Assembly: GCA_031771865.1 (NCBI GenBank)
Contig: JASISA010000010.1
Coordinates: 2,232,001-2,296,000, forward strand
DNA: 64,000 nucleotides
Source of the DNA: Nothophaeocryptopus gaeumannii
Taxonomy: Eukaryota; Ascomycota; Dothideomycetes; Mycosphaerellales; Mycosphaerellaceae
Direction: 5' to 3'
The notes under the pieces are model-generated. The model saw only the letters and a program-made list of their open reading frames with translations, made no database searches and was not told the origin of the DNA. Position 1 is the first letter of the stretch, and each line of letters begins with the position of its first letter. The translations under genes and the position numbers were made by a program. Below are positions 1 through 11,145 of the stretch, piece after piece.

Positions 1-175
1 CGTCATTGGGCTGATGGCGTCCGTACGCGACAGGGATATTGCTGCAGGTCCAAACTCACTTCGCGATTCACCAACAATGTGTGCACTTTGTTGATGTGCT
101 GCTCAGTAAGGCATCGCAGTCGTACTCAAAGCCTTCCGTCAGCTTTGTCGCATCAAGAGCTGCTTCAACAGCATC

Positions 176-631
176 ATGGCACTCAATCAGCCTATCAAGA
201 CGACGACTAACGCGCCCACCGAGTTGAAAGGACAACTGAACCTTCCCCAACCACAGGCCTTTGATATTCTGCCGCCGCTACATGAGCTCCTCGCACGCGT
301 CGACGCGTATCACAATACCAATATACCGATGGAAGAGCAAGCGCACGACGAGACTGGCGCTGGTGAGATAGGCAGCAACTACGACCATGATCCGAATGTG
401 CCAAATCGCGCTCCTCTGAACCCGAAAGAGCTGCCCACTGGGGCCCTGGATGTCAAGGCACGCATCAGGCACGCTCTGAGGGAGCTTGAGAAGCTGCCGG
501 ATATGGATCGCAGTGTTGAGGACCAGCGTGAGGAGATTGACGAGCTACATATCAAAATAATGAAGCAGCGGGAGATGCTACGTAGCTTGGCTGAGTTCGC
601 AAAGGATATGGAGAGTCGGATACCGCGATGA
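176..631 (+). CDS. MED9: Mediator complex subunit 9 (Med9/Cse2-like)
   Basis: Single-exon protein of 151 residues. The N-terminal part carries FDILPPLHELLARV, the short helix expected at the start of Med9. After an acidic linker, residues ~95-150 form a charged helix with ELPTGALDVKARIRHALREL and EKLPDMDRSVEDQREEIDEL, the conserved fungal Med9 coiled-coil segment. Med9 sits in the Mediator middle module, where its C-terminal helix packs against Med4/Med7, and acts in the nucleus in RNA polymerase II transcription. The start at 176 gives a length normal for fungal Med9. An intron in the leader is possible because an untranslated stretch precedes it. Seen: motifs and length. Known: module assignment. 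Function in this strain is inferred. Confidence 0.8.
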   Translation: MALNQPIKTTTNAPTELKGQLNLPQPQAFDILPPLHELLARVDAYHNTNIPMEEQAHDETGAGEIGSNYDHDPNVPNRAPLNPKELPTGALDVKARIRHALRELEKLPDMDRSVEDQREEIDELHIKIMKQREMLRSLAEFAKDMESRIPR

Positions 632-984
632 GGTCTTGAGGACATGAAGAGGCTTGGGAAAAAAGTCTTGCCGTGAAGACTACTTCATAATACTTGGCGG
701 AATTGCGGTTGGTACGTGGTCAGCACCCATTGAGGACAGTTTTGAGTCAATTGAGGACATGAGGCTATGGCTACCCTACAACGCTTTGAGGACAGCGAAT
801 ATGTGTGGAAAGCAGATGAGGTATAAAGATCTCAATCATGGCTGCTGTATCTCGACTTCTTCTCTTGCCATACCAACAACCACACCCCAACTGCCACATA
901 TCACAAAACTGCTGCAGAACACCAAAGCCAATATAAAGACACGCCACCATAAGACACTACTACAATTCAAAACTGAGAACGACC
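632..984. other. intergenic region with repeated TTGAGGACA and a TATA-like site
   Basis: No coding potential is supported. The nonamer TTGAGGACA occurs four times on the plus strand (636, 730, 751 and 786). A TATAAAG at 822-828 and a CA-rich leader before 985 look like the promoter and leader of the next gene. Confidence 0.5.
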
Positions 985-1670
985 ATGGAAGCTATCATGC
1001 CTTCTCCAAGAATGATTGCACGACCATGCAGCGCACAGGAGCTCCCTCTGCCTGAGAACAAGCAAGCATGTGCTGGCGATCCCGAGAAGCGAGATTCTCC
1101 CCCTCTCAACCGACAGAGCCTGTCTCCAACGTTGTCGCCGCGACTTCGCTGCTCAGAGATGCTTCCATTACCTACCCGCGAGCAGCACACATTGAGCGAC
1201 CCAAAAAGACACCATCTCCACACACGCGCAGACGACCGTGCGGCCCACCGGCACTACCTACGTGTGAAGACAAGCCAGCCTCTCGCAACGATCCAGTTCA
1301 GCCATCTCCTTGCACATCGACACAGCCGCGTAGCGTATCGGCCAGCCCTGTGTCTGAGGACAACCCGGCCTCTTCAAGCGATTCAGGCCAGCAATGCTCA
1401 CCTCCACTGGACCAGCTCGTCCCCTTCGAAGACCGCTCGCCAATCTCCTCTGACGACGAAGCAAGCACGCCGTCCTGGAGCATCTCCGATGGAGGTTCAG
1501 GGCCCTGCGAACTCGAGGACTGGCACTCTGACTTCTGCTTCGTCGCCCAAGACGCCACTAAACGGCAAATTGTCCTCTTGTGTGAAGCTCACTACCTCAA
1601 GTGGCTCGCCAATGGACGTCCATACGCTGGAGAATGCGAGGGTTGCGTTCTGCCGGACAATCATGAGTAG
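985..1670 (+). CDS. low-complexity repeat protein, reading frame apparently shifted
   Basis: I do not recognise this gene. The leader is CA-rich, a TATA-like site lies 160 bp upstream, and the ATG at 985 (GACCATGG) is a good fungal start. About 45-nt repeat units begin near 1045, 1160, 1257 and 1347. The first two read as PLPENKQACAGDPEK and PLPTREQHTLSDPKR in the frame of the 985 ATG. The next two read as PTCEDKPASRNDPVQ and PVSEDNPASSSDSGQ in the frame that opens with an ATG at 1068 and ends with TAG at 1670. No intron with normal splice sites joins the two frames, so a frameshift between ~1209 and 1256 is the simplest reading. The last third (GGSGPCELEDWHSDFCFVAQ, then LLCEAHYLKW and CEGC) has paired cysteines and looks like a folded domain. 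An alternative is a 200-residue protein from 1068 alone. Confidence 0.4.
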
Positions 1671-3390
1671 ATCTCGAAGGATGGAAGGGTCCCTGTGCAT
1701 TTGATGCGATCAGGGCAGTCGGATTCGCCGAAAGTAACATGCAATTAATACACACGCACACTACACGATTTCATGGGACTGTGATACATAAGGCTGACAG
1801 GGAGTTTGAGTTCCGAGGGAAGGATGATCGTCGAAAGGAATGTTGCACTTCATGGGAAGAATTCATGAGCATAGCATGGGGTGGATTTGGAGCATGCAGG
1901 CAATGCTCGACAAACTGTAGAATAATTAGTGAATTGGAGAACAACAATGAAGTCAAACCAAGCTCTCTCGCGTATCTCCGAGTAGATTTCAAGTGACGTA
2001 GACTAGCATCTCAATCTCACAATCTAGACGCGTCGTGTCTCCCCGGCACGCGTACTGTAATAAAAATTTCGTCCATAAATTAATGTAAGGCTTGGCAGTT
2101 TTCATACGGAAGCGGAAGCGACTCTCATCCGGCTGGCAACTCGGAACATTTCTCTCATCTCACAGACTCACACCAGTTGCCTCCCGCGGAACGCTGACGT
2201 CGAAGTGACTTTCCTCACTTTTGATGGAGACTCCACAAATGCATAGATTTCTTCAAGAGGCCTTTTGGCAGGCTCTCGGCGTACGCCATTGTCCATGCAT
2301 AATTTTATGCGGCTCTGCTCAAGCTTCTACGCTACGAAGACTGGCGTTGGAAGGGGAGAGGTGCGATTCTGGAAGCCATGTCCGCTCTGCTGGCGATACC
2401 AATCTGAAAACCCGCACTGAACAGTCACTATGATGGAACGTCGCCAGTCTCGAGTCGCGGATCCTCCACATAACAATCAAGGCCATTTTCACCACGATAC
2501 AACCCAGCCATAGGCGCCGAGCCCTTACAAAGCTGACTGATCATGACCACGCAGCAGTCGTTTCCTCGCACTCGCAGAGTCGGCCAATCCTGGGAACAAC
2601 GTGCCATCCTTCTGCGTTTCTAGAAAAGGGCCTTGCAGCTTGTGCACAGCATGCGCTTCGGGCCTCAAGGACAGGAGGGAGCCCTGCACAACTCTGAGTG
2701 CGGATTCAAGCGAGCCTAGTGTCGCAGCTACAGCTACAGCATTCTGCTGAGGCATCACGTAGGCGGCGCTGGAGCATCCGCGGCACAGCTGCTTCTATGC
2801 CATACAGGCTATCGCAAGCACTTGGCTAAGGAGTTGATGGCGTTTGGCGGCCACGTTGAGTCGCCACAACGTGCGATGCTTGATGAGAATGCAAAGAAGT
2901 GTCCGCTTGGCATCGTGTCTTGCAGCCAGAACTCTTCTGCTGCTGGCATAGTCTGGTCTTGGTGGAATAAACTCTAAGACCACCCGGATGATGAAAATGT
3001 GCTCGATATTTGGCTGGCGTGAGTGGGCCAACGGGCGCGGGAACCCGCTAACTTCGACAGCACAACAACACAAAGGTGAGGCTCGTCCTTTTGTTTCCAA
3101 TCCTCTTTTCATCAAACATACCGGTCGCCAGGTACTCCGTGAGACGGCTTTCACAGGCAGTCGGATGCTTGGCGGTGATCGGAGTTCACGCTGCCGACGG
3201 CTTCGTTGTTGACAACGCCAAGCTTCGCCTGGGATCGAGCGACCACTGACATCCGTCTCAGGGCTGTGCATCTCTACAGCTCGGGACACGGGAGCTCCTG
3301 GCCCTCTCTGAAATCCATAATTCGTTGCCTTGACGGACTCATACCACGTCGTTCTAGGTCCGGGGCCGTCGACTCTAGGATCCAGACGCA
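1671..3390. other. intergenic region upstream of the ABC transporter
   Basis: No gene is supported; open frames on both strands have erratic composition. Two sites match 7 of 8 positions of the yeast pleiotropic-drug-response element TCCGCGGA: CCCGCGGA at 2183-2190 and TCCGCGGC at 2777-2784. Whether they work in a filamentous fungus is unknown. Confidence 0.4.
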
Positions 3391-6300
3391 ATGGCGTCAA
3401 CAAACGACAGGCCCGGTCTTATAAACAACCCTTCCAACACTGTCCCCGACTATGACCCAAATAGACTTCAGCAGATTTTTGACCATCCGACTGAGCATCA
3501 GGGCGAGGCATTCTCTGAAAGGATGCAGTCTACCGACGCCAACGTCAGTCACCAGGAATCCAATGCCACATCGAGAACAGCTCGCCCGACATCCACAGAT
3601 CTCCCTCAACATGACCAATTTATCACAGCAGAAGGCAAAGAGGCTGCCGAGGATCCAATGGAGACCGAGCAAAAAGGCAGCATATCTTCAAGCTCCGCAG
3701 AGTACGAGCCCATCAACCCCGGCGATGCTGCCGTCCTCCACAGTTTGGCCTCATCGATGAGGTCGCAATCATACTACTCACAACGAAGAGCCAGCGTGGG
3801 GACAGCGGAAGCACAGAACGAGGACTTGGAACGAAAAGACACACTGGCTGGACTGGAGCTCGGCGATGAAGTGTTCGATCCTTCAAGTTCCAAATTTGAC
3901 CTGTACAAGTGGGTGCGAATGACGCTTCGCCTGGTCGACGAGGAGGGCATTAAGCTGAAGCGCGCGGGCATTGTTTTCAAGAACCTCAATGTCAGTGGCA
4001 CAGGTGCTGCACTTAATCTGCAGAAGAATGTTGGCAGCATGTTCATCGCTCCATTTCGAGCCGAATCATACAACTTCAAGAAGACGCCACGTCATATTCT
4101 TCACGACTTCAACGGTCTGATGAAGAGTGGTGAGCTCCTGATCGTTCTCGGAAGACCAGGATCTGGATGCAGTACTTTCTTGAAGAGTATAACCGGGCAA
4201 ATGCACGGCCTGAACCTCGACCAAGGATCAGAGATTCACTACAATGGTATCCCACAGAATCAAATGATCAAGGAATTCCAGGGAGAAGTCATTTACAATC
4301 AGGAAGTTGACAAGCACTTTCCGCATCTTACAGTTGGAGAGACTTTGGAGCACGCGGCTGCTCTCAGAATGCCACAATCTCGACCTATGCAGGTCAAGCG
4401 ACAAGAGGCCGTCAAGCATATCACACAGGTCGTCATGGCTGTGTTTGGTCTCAGCCACACATACAACACAAAGGTTGGTAACGACTTTGTTCGCGGAGTG
4501 TCTGGAGGAGAGCGTAAGCGTGTGTCTATCGCCGAGATGGCACTGGCCGGGTCTGCTTTCTCTGCTTGGGACAACTCGACACGAGGACTTGACTCCGCGA
4601 CTGCTTTGACTTTTGTCAAGTCTCTTCGGCTGGTTGCAAACTTGGATAGCTCGGCGCACGCTGTTGCGATCTACCAGGCCAGTCAGGCGATCTACGATCT
4701 GTTCGACAAGGCTATCGTCCTGTACGAGGGCCGACAGATCTTCTATGGCAAGGCGGACAAGGCCAAGGACTATTTCGAGCGCATGGGCTGGTATTGCCCA
4801 CCCAGACAGACAACTGGCGATTTCCTGACCAGTGTCACGAATCCGGCTGAGCGACAGACGAGAGAAGGCTTCGAGAATAAAGTCCCACGAACACCTGAGG
4901 ATTTCGAGCAATACTGGAAGAACAGCCCAGAGTGTGCCGAGCTCAATGGTGAAGTCCAGGCATACGAGCAACAATATCCAGTCGGCGGTAATGGCGAGCT
5001 CCAGGCTTTCCGCGACTACAAGCGCAGCGCTCAAGCAAAGCACACTCGTCCCAAGTCACCGTACGTCGTCAGCGTTTTCATGCAGATCAAGCTGAACACC
5101 AAGCGCGCGGCCCAACGTATCTGGAACGACAAAGCTTCAACATTCACGCCCATCATCAGCAACATCATCATGTCCCTGATCATCGGATCCGTCTTCTTTG
5201 ATACTGCCGCCGCGACTGCTGGATTTACTGCAAAAGGCGCGACCCTCTTCTTCGCTGTCTTGATCAACGCTCTCACCGCTATCTCTGAGATCAATTCCTT
5301 GTACGACCAGAGGCCTATCGTGGAGAAGCACAAGAGTTACGCATTCTATCATCCTGCCACCGAGGCCATCGCTGGTATCGTTTTGGACATTCCGCTGAAA
5401 TTCGCTATGGCGGTCTGCTTCAACATCATCCTGTATTTCTTGGCTGGACTACGACGAGAACCTTCTCAGTTCTTCATCTTCTTCCTGATCAATTTCATCA
5501 CGATGTTCGTTATGGCCGCCGTCTTCCGCACGATGGCAGCAGTGACGAGAACGATCTCGCAGGCTATGGCCCTCTCTGGTGTCCTGGTCCTCGCTATTGT
5601 CGTGTACACCGGCTTCGTCACTCCGATCAAGTACATGGTAGACTGGTTCGGCTGGATTCGATGGATCAACCCAGTGTTCTACGCTTTTGAGATCTTGATC
5701 GCCAATGAATTCCACGGACGAAGATTCGCTTGTTCGCAGTTTGTCCCATCATATCCTGGCCTCACGGGTGACGACTTCATCTGTTCGGTCACCGGAGCTG
5801 TTGTGGGCGAGACGACTGTAAGCGGTGACGCATACATCGCTCAAATGTACAGCTACTATTACTCGCACGTTTGGCGCAATTTTGGTATCCTTCTGGGTTT
5901 CCTGGCTGGATTCATGGCGATGTACTTCATTGCTGTGGAACTGAACTCGGAGACTACCTCGACTGCTGAAGTTCTTGTCTTCAGACGTGGAAATGTTCCG
6001 AGATACATGACCGACATGGCGAAGGGCAAGGCAAATGACGAGGAGACTGGCGCGCCTGAGAAGGTAGCCAGCACTGAGGCTGAGATGAAGGAAGAAGAGG
6101 GTGGAGATGTCAATGTCATTCCTCCTCAGACGGATGTATTTACCTGGCGCGATGTCAGCTATGACATTGAGATCAAGGGCGAGCCGAGACGACTGCTGGA
6201 CAACGTTTCTGGATTTGTCAAGCCGGGTACTCTGACTGCGCTTATGGGCACGTCTGGTGCAGGAAAAACTACTTTGCTTGATGTGAGCGGTCTTCGTCTC

Positions 6301-8438
6301 TTTCACTGACGCAGTACTAACAAACTTGTAGGTCCTTGCTCAGCGAACCACCATGGGTGTCGTCACCGGCTCAATGTTCGTCAACGGAGCACCCCTCGAT
6401 TCCAGCTTTCAACGAAAGACCGGCTACGTCCAACAGCAAGATCTTCACCTCGAAACCGCTACCGTCCGCGAATCCCTCCGATTCTCAGCCATGCTTCGAC
6501 AGCCTAAGAGTGTGAGCAAGAAAGAGAAGTACGACTATGTCGAAGATGTCATCAAGATGCTCAACATGGAAGACTTCGCCGAGGCAGTCGTCGGTGTACC
6601 AGGAGAAGGACTGAATGTGGAACAACGAAAGCTGCTCACAATTGGTACAGAGCTTGCAGCAAAACCCAAGTTGCTTCTGTTTTTGGATGAGCCGACCTCC
6701 GGACTTGACTCGCAGAGTTCTTGGGCAATTTGTGCATTCTTGCGCAAGCTCGCAGATAACGGACAAGCAGTGCTCTGTACGATCCATCAGCCCAGCGCCA
6801 TCCTCTTCCAGCAATTCGACAGGCTCCTGTTCTTGCGCAAGGGAGGCAAGACGGTCTACTTTGGCAATATCGGCGACAACTCTCATACTCTCCTGGACTA
6901 CTTTGAGCGCAACGGTGCTCGCAAGTGTGGTAGCGAGGAGAATCCCGCTGAATACATGCTTGAAATTGTGGGCGACCAGAACACCGATTGGTACCAGATA
7001 TGGAAAGACAGCGAAGAGGCCAATGGTGTCCAACAGGAGATCGAGGGTATCCACAAGGAGAAGGGCGGCCAAGGTGACAAAGACGATGACCCGACTGCGC
7101 ACTCTGAGTTCGCGATGCCCTTCACCGCTCAGCTGTACGAGGTTACATACCGTGTCTTCCAGCAGTAAGTACAACTTCCTGAGCGATACAAAGCACCTAC
7201 TAACACTCTCGTACAGATACTGGCGTATGCCCAGCTACATCATGGCCAAAATGCTCCTCGCCGGGGCCTCAGGTCTCTTCATCGGTTTCTCCTTCTACCA
7301 AGCCGACGGAACCCTTCAAGGCATGCAAACCGTTATCTACGCCCTCTTCATGGTCACCACAATCTTCTCGACTATCGTCCAACAAATCATGCCCCTCTTC
7401 GTTACCCAACGTTCCCTCTACGAAGTCCGAGAACGACCCAGCAAAGCTTACTCCTGGAAAGCTTTCATCATCGCCAACATCGTCGTCGAATTCCCATATC
7501 AGATCATTGCTGGACTTATCGTGTATGCCACGTTCAGCTACCCCGTGGTCGGGATCCAGAGCGGCGAGAGACAAGGACTGGTATTGTTGCTCTGCACAGC
7601 ACTCTTCGTCTACGCATCCACCTTTGCACACATGTGCATCGCCGCCCTCCCAGACGCACAAACCGCTGGCGCGATCGTCACTTTCCTCTTCGCCATGTCG
7701 CTCATCTTCAACGGTGTTATGCAGCCTCCAGACGCTCTCCCCGGATTCTGGATCTTCATGTATCGCGTCTCTCCCATGACGTATTGGGTTTCCGGAATGG
7801 CTGGGACTATGCTCCATGGGAGACAAGTCACCTGTTCCAACGATGAGCTTAGTGTCTTCCAACCTCCCTCCGGCCAAACTTGCCAAGCCTATCTGGCCGA
7901 CTATCTCCAAACGGCAACGGGATACCTCCAGAACCCGGATTCCACGTCGAATTGTTCATACTGCTCCATCCGCGTCGCAGACACTTTCCTCGCAGGCTCC
8001 AACATCTACTGGTCTGAACGCTGGAGAAACTGGGCCTTACTCTTCGCATACATCGGGTTCAATATCTTCGCCACAGTCATCCTCTACTACTTCTTCCGCG
8101 TCTACCCCGGTACCCGCAAGTCGAAGACAAGCAAGAAGTCGAAATCAAAGAAGTCCAAGCCCTCTTCCGGAGACGCAGCTCCTCCACCTCCCTCAGAAGG
8201 CGAGGCCCAAAAAGCCGAACACGAGGACTTTGAGAAGAACGCCCGCGATCTGGAAGAGAATGAAGCTATTCATCGTCGTCCCACGTTCAGTAGTTCGAGG
8301 AGACAGAGTACGGCGAGGAGTGGTGGTGGTGGTGTGACGGGAGGAGTGTTGGATCGGGCTCAGGGGGTTGCGGGCGATTATTTGACGTATAATTTGGGGA
8401 GGGTCAGGACTAATAAGAGGAATGCGCAGATTATATAA
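3391..8438 (+). CDS. PDR-type (ABCG) multidrug ABC transporter
   Basis: Full-size pump in (NBD-TMD)2 order. Exons are 3391-6282, 6332-7164 and 7217-8438, giving 1648 residues. Introns of 49 and 52 bp have GTGAGC/GTAAGT donors, CTAAC branch sites and TAG/CAG acceptors. NBD1 has the PDR-typical Walker A GRPGSGCST with Cys260 in place of Lys, signature VSGGERKRVS, and Walker B WDNSTRGLDS. NBD2 has a canonical Walker A GTSGAGKTT (Lys959), the degenerate signature LNVEQRKLLTIG, and FLDEPTSGLDSQS. So one ATP site is degenerate, as in Pdr5/CDR pumps. Membrane segments lie roughly at residues 570-870 and 1260-1570. The N-terminus is long and acidic, and a Lys/Ser-rich tail ends in basic residues. The first intron interrupts the codons just after the second Walker A. 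Expected role: plasma-membrane export of azoles and other hydrophobic compounds; the substrate cannot be read from sequence. Confidence 0.93.
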
Positions 8439-8779
8439 AGAAAGATTATGAGAAGGGGGGGGGGTGGGTTTATCTGGGGGTAGCGTAGGTGTTTTGGATG
8501 GGCATGGGTCTTGGATATAGACGAGTGATGCATATATTAGAATTGTAATATCTGGTGCTCAACATTTTTCGATGGCATTCTATCAAGTCATGATCTTCAA
8601 CTGTTGATACCTCGTCAGTCTGATAAGGAGGCTACTCGTAAGAGGGCAGGTACTTCCCTTCAATAGAAATGAATTCATAATGAAAGAGCAAAAATCCTAC
8701 GAGATTGCAGGCTTAGCAATAGATTCTAACACATGAACCTCATACTTCTTTCCTTCCAACCTGGTTCATCGCCAAATCG
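8439..8779. other. convergent 3' intergenic region
   Basis: Space between the ABC transporter and the opposing CorA-like gene. It contains a run of ten G at 8455-8464, a likely sequencing-error hotspot, and nothing coding. Confidence 0.5.
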
Positions 8780-10188
8780 TCAAGGACTCATGGCCTTCTC
8801 CGCACTATCAATCGACGCCGCATTCCCCATCCTGCCACCATCCACCCTTCCTTTCCCCACGTTCGGTCTCGTCCCCGCCTCAGCAACCCTCTGCCAATAC
8901 TTCCACATCACCACCGTCGCCAACGTCACAGGCACAGCAACAACCCAATAAATCCAAAACTTCTCACTCAATCCCCACTCATACCCCTGATTAAAGAAGC
9001 TCATTGAGAATATCGCGCTCACGAACGTCCCGGGCAAAAAGAACAGTCCTAGGATTGAGATTGTTCGCATGGCCGAAGAGTCGACTTGTGCTATTCGAGC
9101 GATTTCTGCTTGGTCCCGGGCGATGCGTTCTTGGGTTTTGGAGTCGGATTGCGAAGAGATGTGGAAGGCGAGGTTGATTTCGTTGCGGAGACGGTCTTCG
9201 AGGGCGCGGGAGCGGAGATGCATGCTTTGGAGGAGGGAGCGGTGACGGCGGATCTCAGGGGCTGGTGATGTGGTCGAAGTAGTAGCGTCAGTATGCAGTG
9301 GGTTTTTCTCGAATCTTTCATCTTCTTCTAGCATGCTGTCGATTACATTGAGAGCGGTGGCTGAGACTTCGGAAGAGTGCATGACATGCCGGGCGAGTTC
9401 GTGCATGCCGGTGTAGTCAGGATTGGGGTTGTCGATTGTTGGGCGTTTCTGCTCTAGTTCGCGGACGAAGTCTCTGAATTGCCATATGGCTGTGTCGTAG
9501 AGGCCAACGATTAGATCCAGAACAAGAGCCTGAAAGGCGAGAGGGTGAGCTGTTGGGTGAGGGACGAGGTCGGCGAAAGGTGTCTCTAATAGTAGCGCCC
9601 TGAGTTGATCTCGGATCTGAGAGGGCAGGTCGAAGCAGGTCAAGATGGCTTTCCCAGATGGCTCCCAGACAGTGACAAAGCTGGGCTTGTACCAGCCATA
9701 AGGTTTTGAGGTTACTGGAACAGCTGCAGTTGACAGATTCACATTTCTACTGCCATGTTTGATCAGGAAGTGGGAGACGGTGACGCATCCGGATCTTGTT
9801 GGAGAGACGTAGAAGTACCCGCTGGATCTCTGAACGTTGGATGCCCAGAACCATTTCGGGATTTCGAGGTTGGAAGACAAATCGTGCTGCAATCGGGCCG
9901 TGTCTGTGGCTGAGCTCTTCTCAGTTGACATGAAGCTATTTGGGAATGAAAATATCAGTGATCACCGCGAGTGAGAGCAGTCAAGGTCCGCTCACAGCAC
10001 CGTAGTCCCGGAAGCTGGGGAGAAGGTTTGGATAGAACACGGCCGATGCTCTTGCCATTGATTACCATCTGAATTCCAAACGTCAGAGTAGCCTGCCGGG
10101 TCCATTGATGAGGCCTACCGTGCTGCAGAACATGAGCTTCACCGCTTGGCAGCCAGGTCGCATTCGCTGGGCCTCCTATCGACGCCAT
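8780..10188 (-). CDS. CorA-like magnesium-transporter-family membrane protein
   Basis: Three exons on the minus strand: 10188-10119, 10068-9996 and 9935-8780. They give 432 residues. The two introns (50 and 60 bp) have GTAGGC/GTGAGC donors and CAG/TAG acceptors, and the joined frame reads through with no stop (ALVLDLIVGLYDTAI and so on downstream). The C-terminus has the CorA layout: a long helical stretch rich in Arg/Glu (EDRLRNEINLAFHISSQSDS), then SSAMRTISILGLFFLPGTFV as the first membrane helix (~335-358), a short loop, and a second helix FWIYWVVAVPVTLATVVMWK (~374-395). The GMN tripeptide of true CorA channels is absent; the loop reads FSMSFFNQG. This matches the large fungal CorA-like group, whose transport role is mostly untested. 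The start at 10188 lies in GCCACCATGG, a strong context; the in-frame ATG at 9931 is internal. Confidence 0.8.
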
Positions 10189-11145
10189 GGTGGCATGAGT
10201 GAAAGGATAGACTCTGCTCTAATGTACTGCAGCATAAAGAGTATGATGTGCTTCGTCAGGCAATTGAGGATGTTTGTGTCAAGGCTGAGATTGAGAGACG
10301 CAATCAAGCACACTTTGGCGGCTGGCGCTGCATGGCTTGCATCTTGTGTCTGGTCTCTTTATTTATTCAGAATGCTGTTCAGGCGTCTCCGGCCTCACAT
10401 GTGATGGCGGAGCATATCAGTGAGCGAGGGAGAAGGAAGAAGGCGCACCTCAGTGAAGGTCTTCGAGGAGACAGGACAGATATCTTGAGCAGAGCCACGA
10501 CCTCTGCTTCCCTGGATGTTAAATGCCTGAGGCTTGAAGCTTGAATATTGACCACACATCTCATCAACTCTCACTGATATTGACATAGACCACCTCTTCC
10601 CTTCCGCTCGCTGGGCAGGGAACGATGTTTGCTTCAACGGGTTCCTCAGGCTGAGGGGCCCGCATTTGGTGGCACAGTCACTATGTGGCGAATTAGGCCC
10701 TCCTGATCCTGCGGTCAGCTGAAGCTGAAGATGCAAACGGTGACCGCAGCTGCTACCCGCGCCCCTCAGTAAGACCCGTTGAAGAGAAGGCCTTGATAGT
10801 TGGCCGAATTTGTGGGTTTCAAGACTCTTTGGGATGCACCAGAGTTGAGCTGTCCATTGAGGCGGTGTCCCGATTCGCCAATGACTGTTGGACAGCTCTG
10901 CTCTGCTGCCTTCTCGTGACTCAATGCTCGTACAAGTATTCTAAGTGGTATAAAAGACTTGCATATTCAGCTGAATGCAGTGCAGCTTCATTACACACTC
11001 AGACATCGCTCAAGGGACGGGAAGCTGCAGCTTGATACGAGGCCCGTGCAGCCACGCTCGCTCATCTCCAACTTCCTTGACTGCTGCAGCCACACGTGAG
11101 AGTCTGAACTGATCAGACCCTCTCCCTCCTACATCAACACCCAAC
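10189..11145. other. divergent intergenic region
   Basis: Shared upstream region of the CorA-like gene (minus) and the DUF2828 gene (plus). No coding frame is convincing. A TATA box lies near 10949. Confidence 0.5.
10949..10955 (+). promoter_or_regulatory. TATA box candidate for the DUF2828 gene
   Basis: TATAAAA within GTGGTATAAAAGAC, 191 bp upstream of the ATG at 11146. The distance suits a fungal promoter with a leader of roughly 100-150 nt. No expression data. Confidence 0.4.

Noticed and set aside
2795..3403. 202-codon open frame on the minus strand upstream of the ABC transporter
   Set aside because: Arg/Ser/Pro-rich text with no family motif, overlapping the transporter leader; looks like a chance frame.
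9780..9931. Start of the CorA-like protein at the ATG at 9931
   Set aside because: Two upstream exons with good splice sites join in frame and give a better start at 10188.
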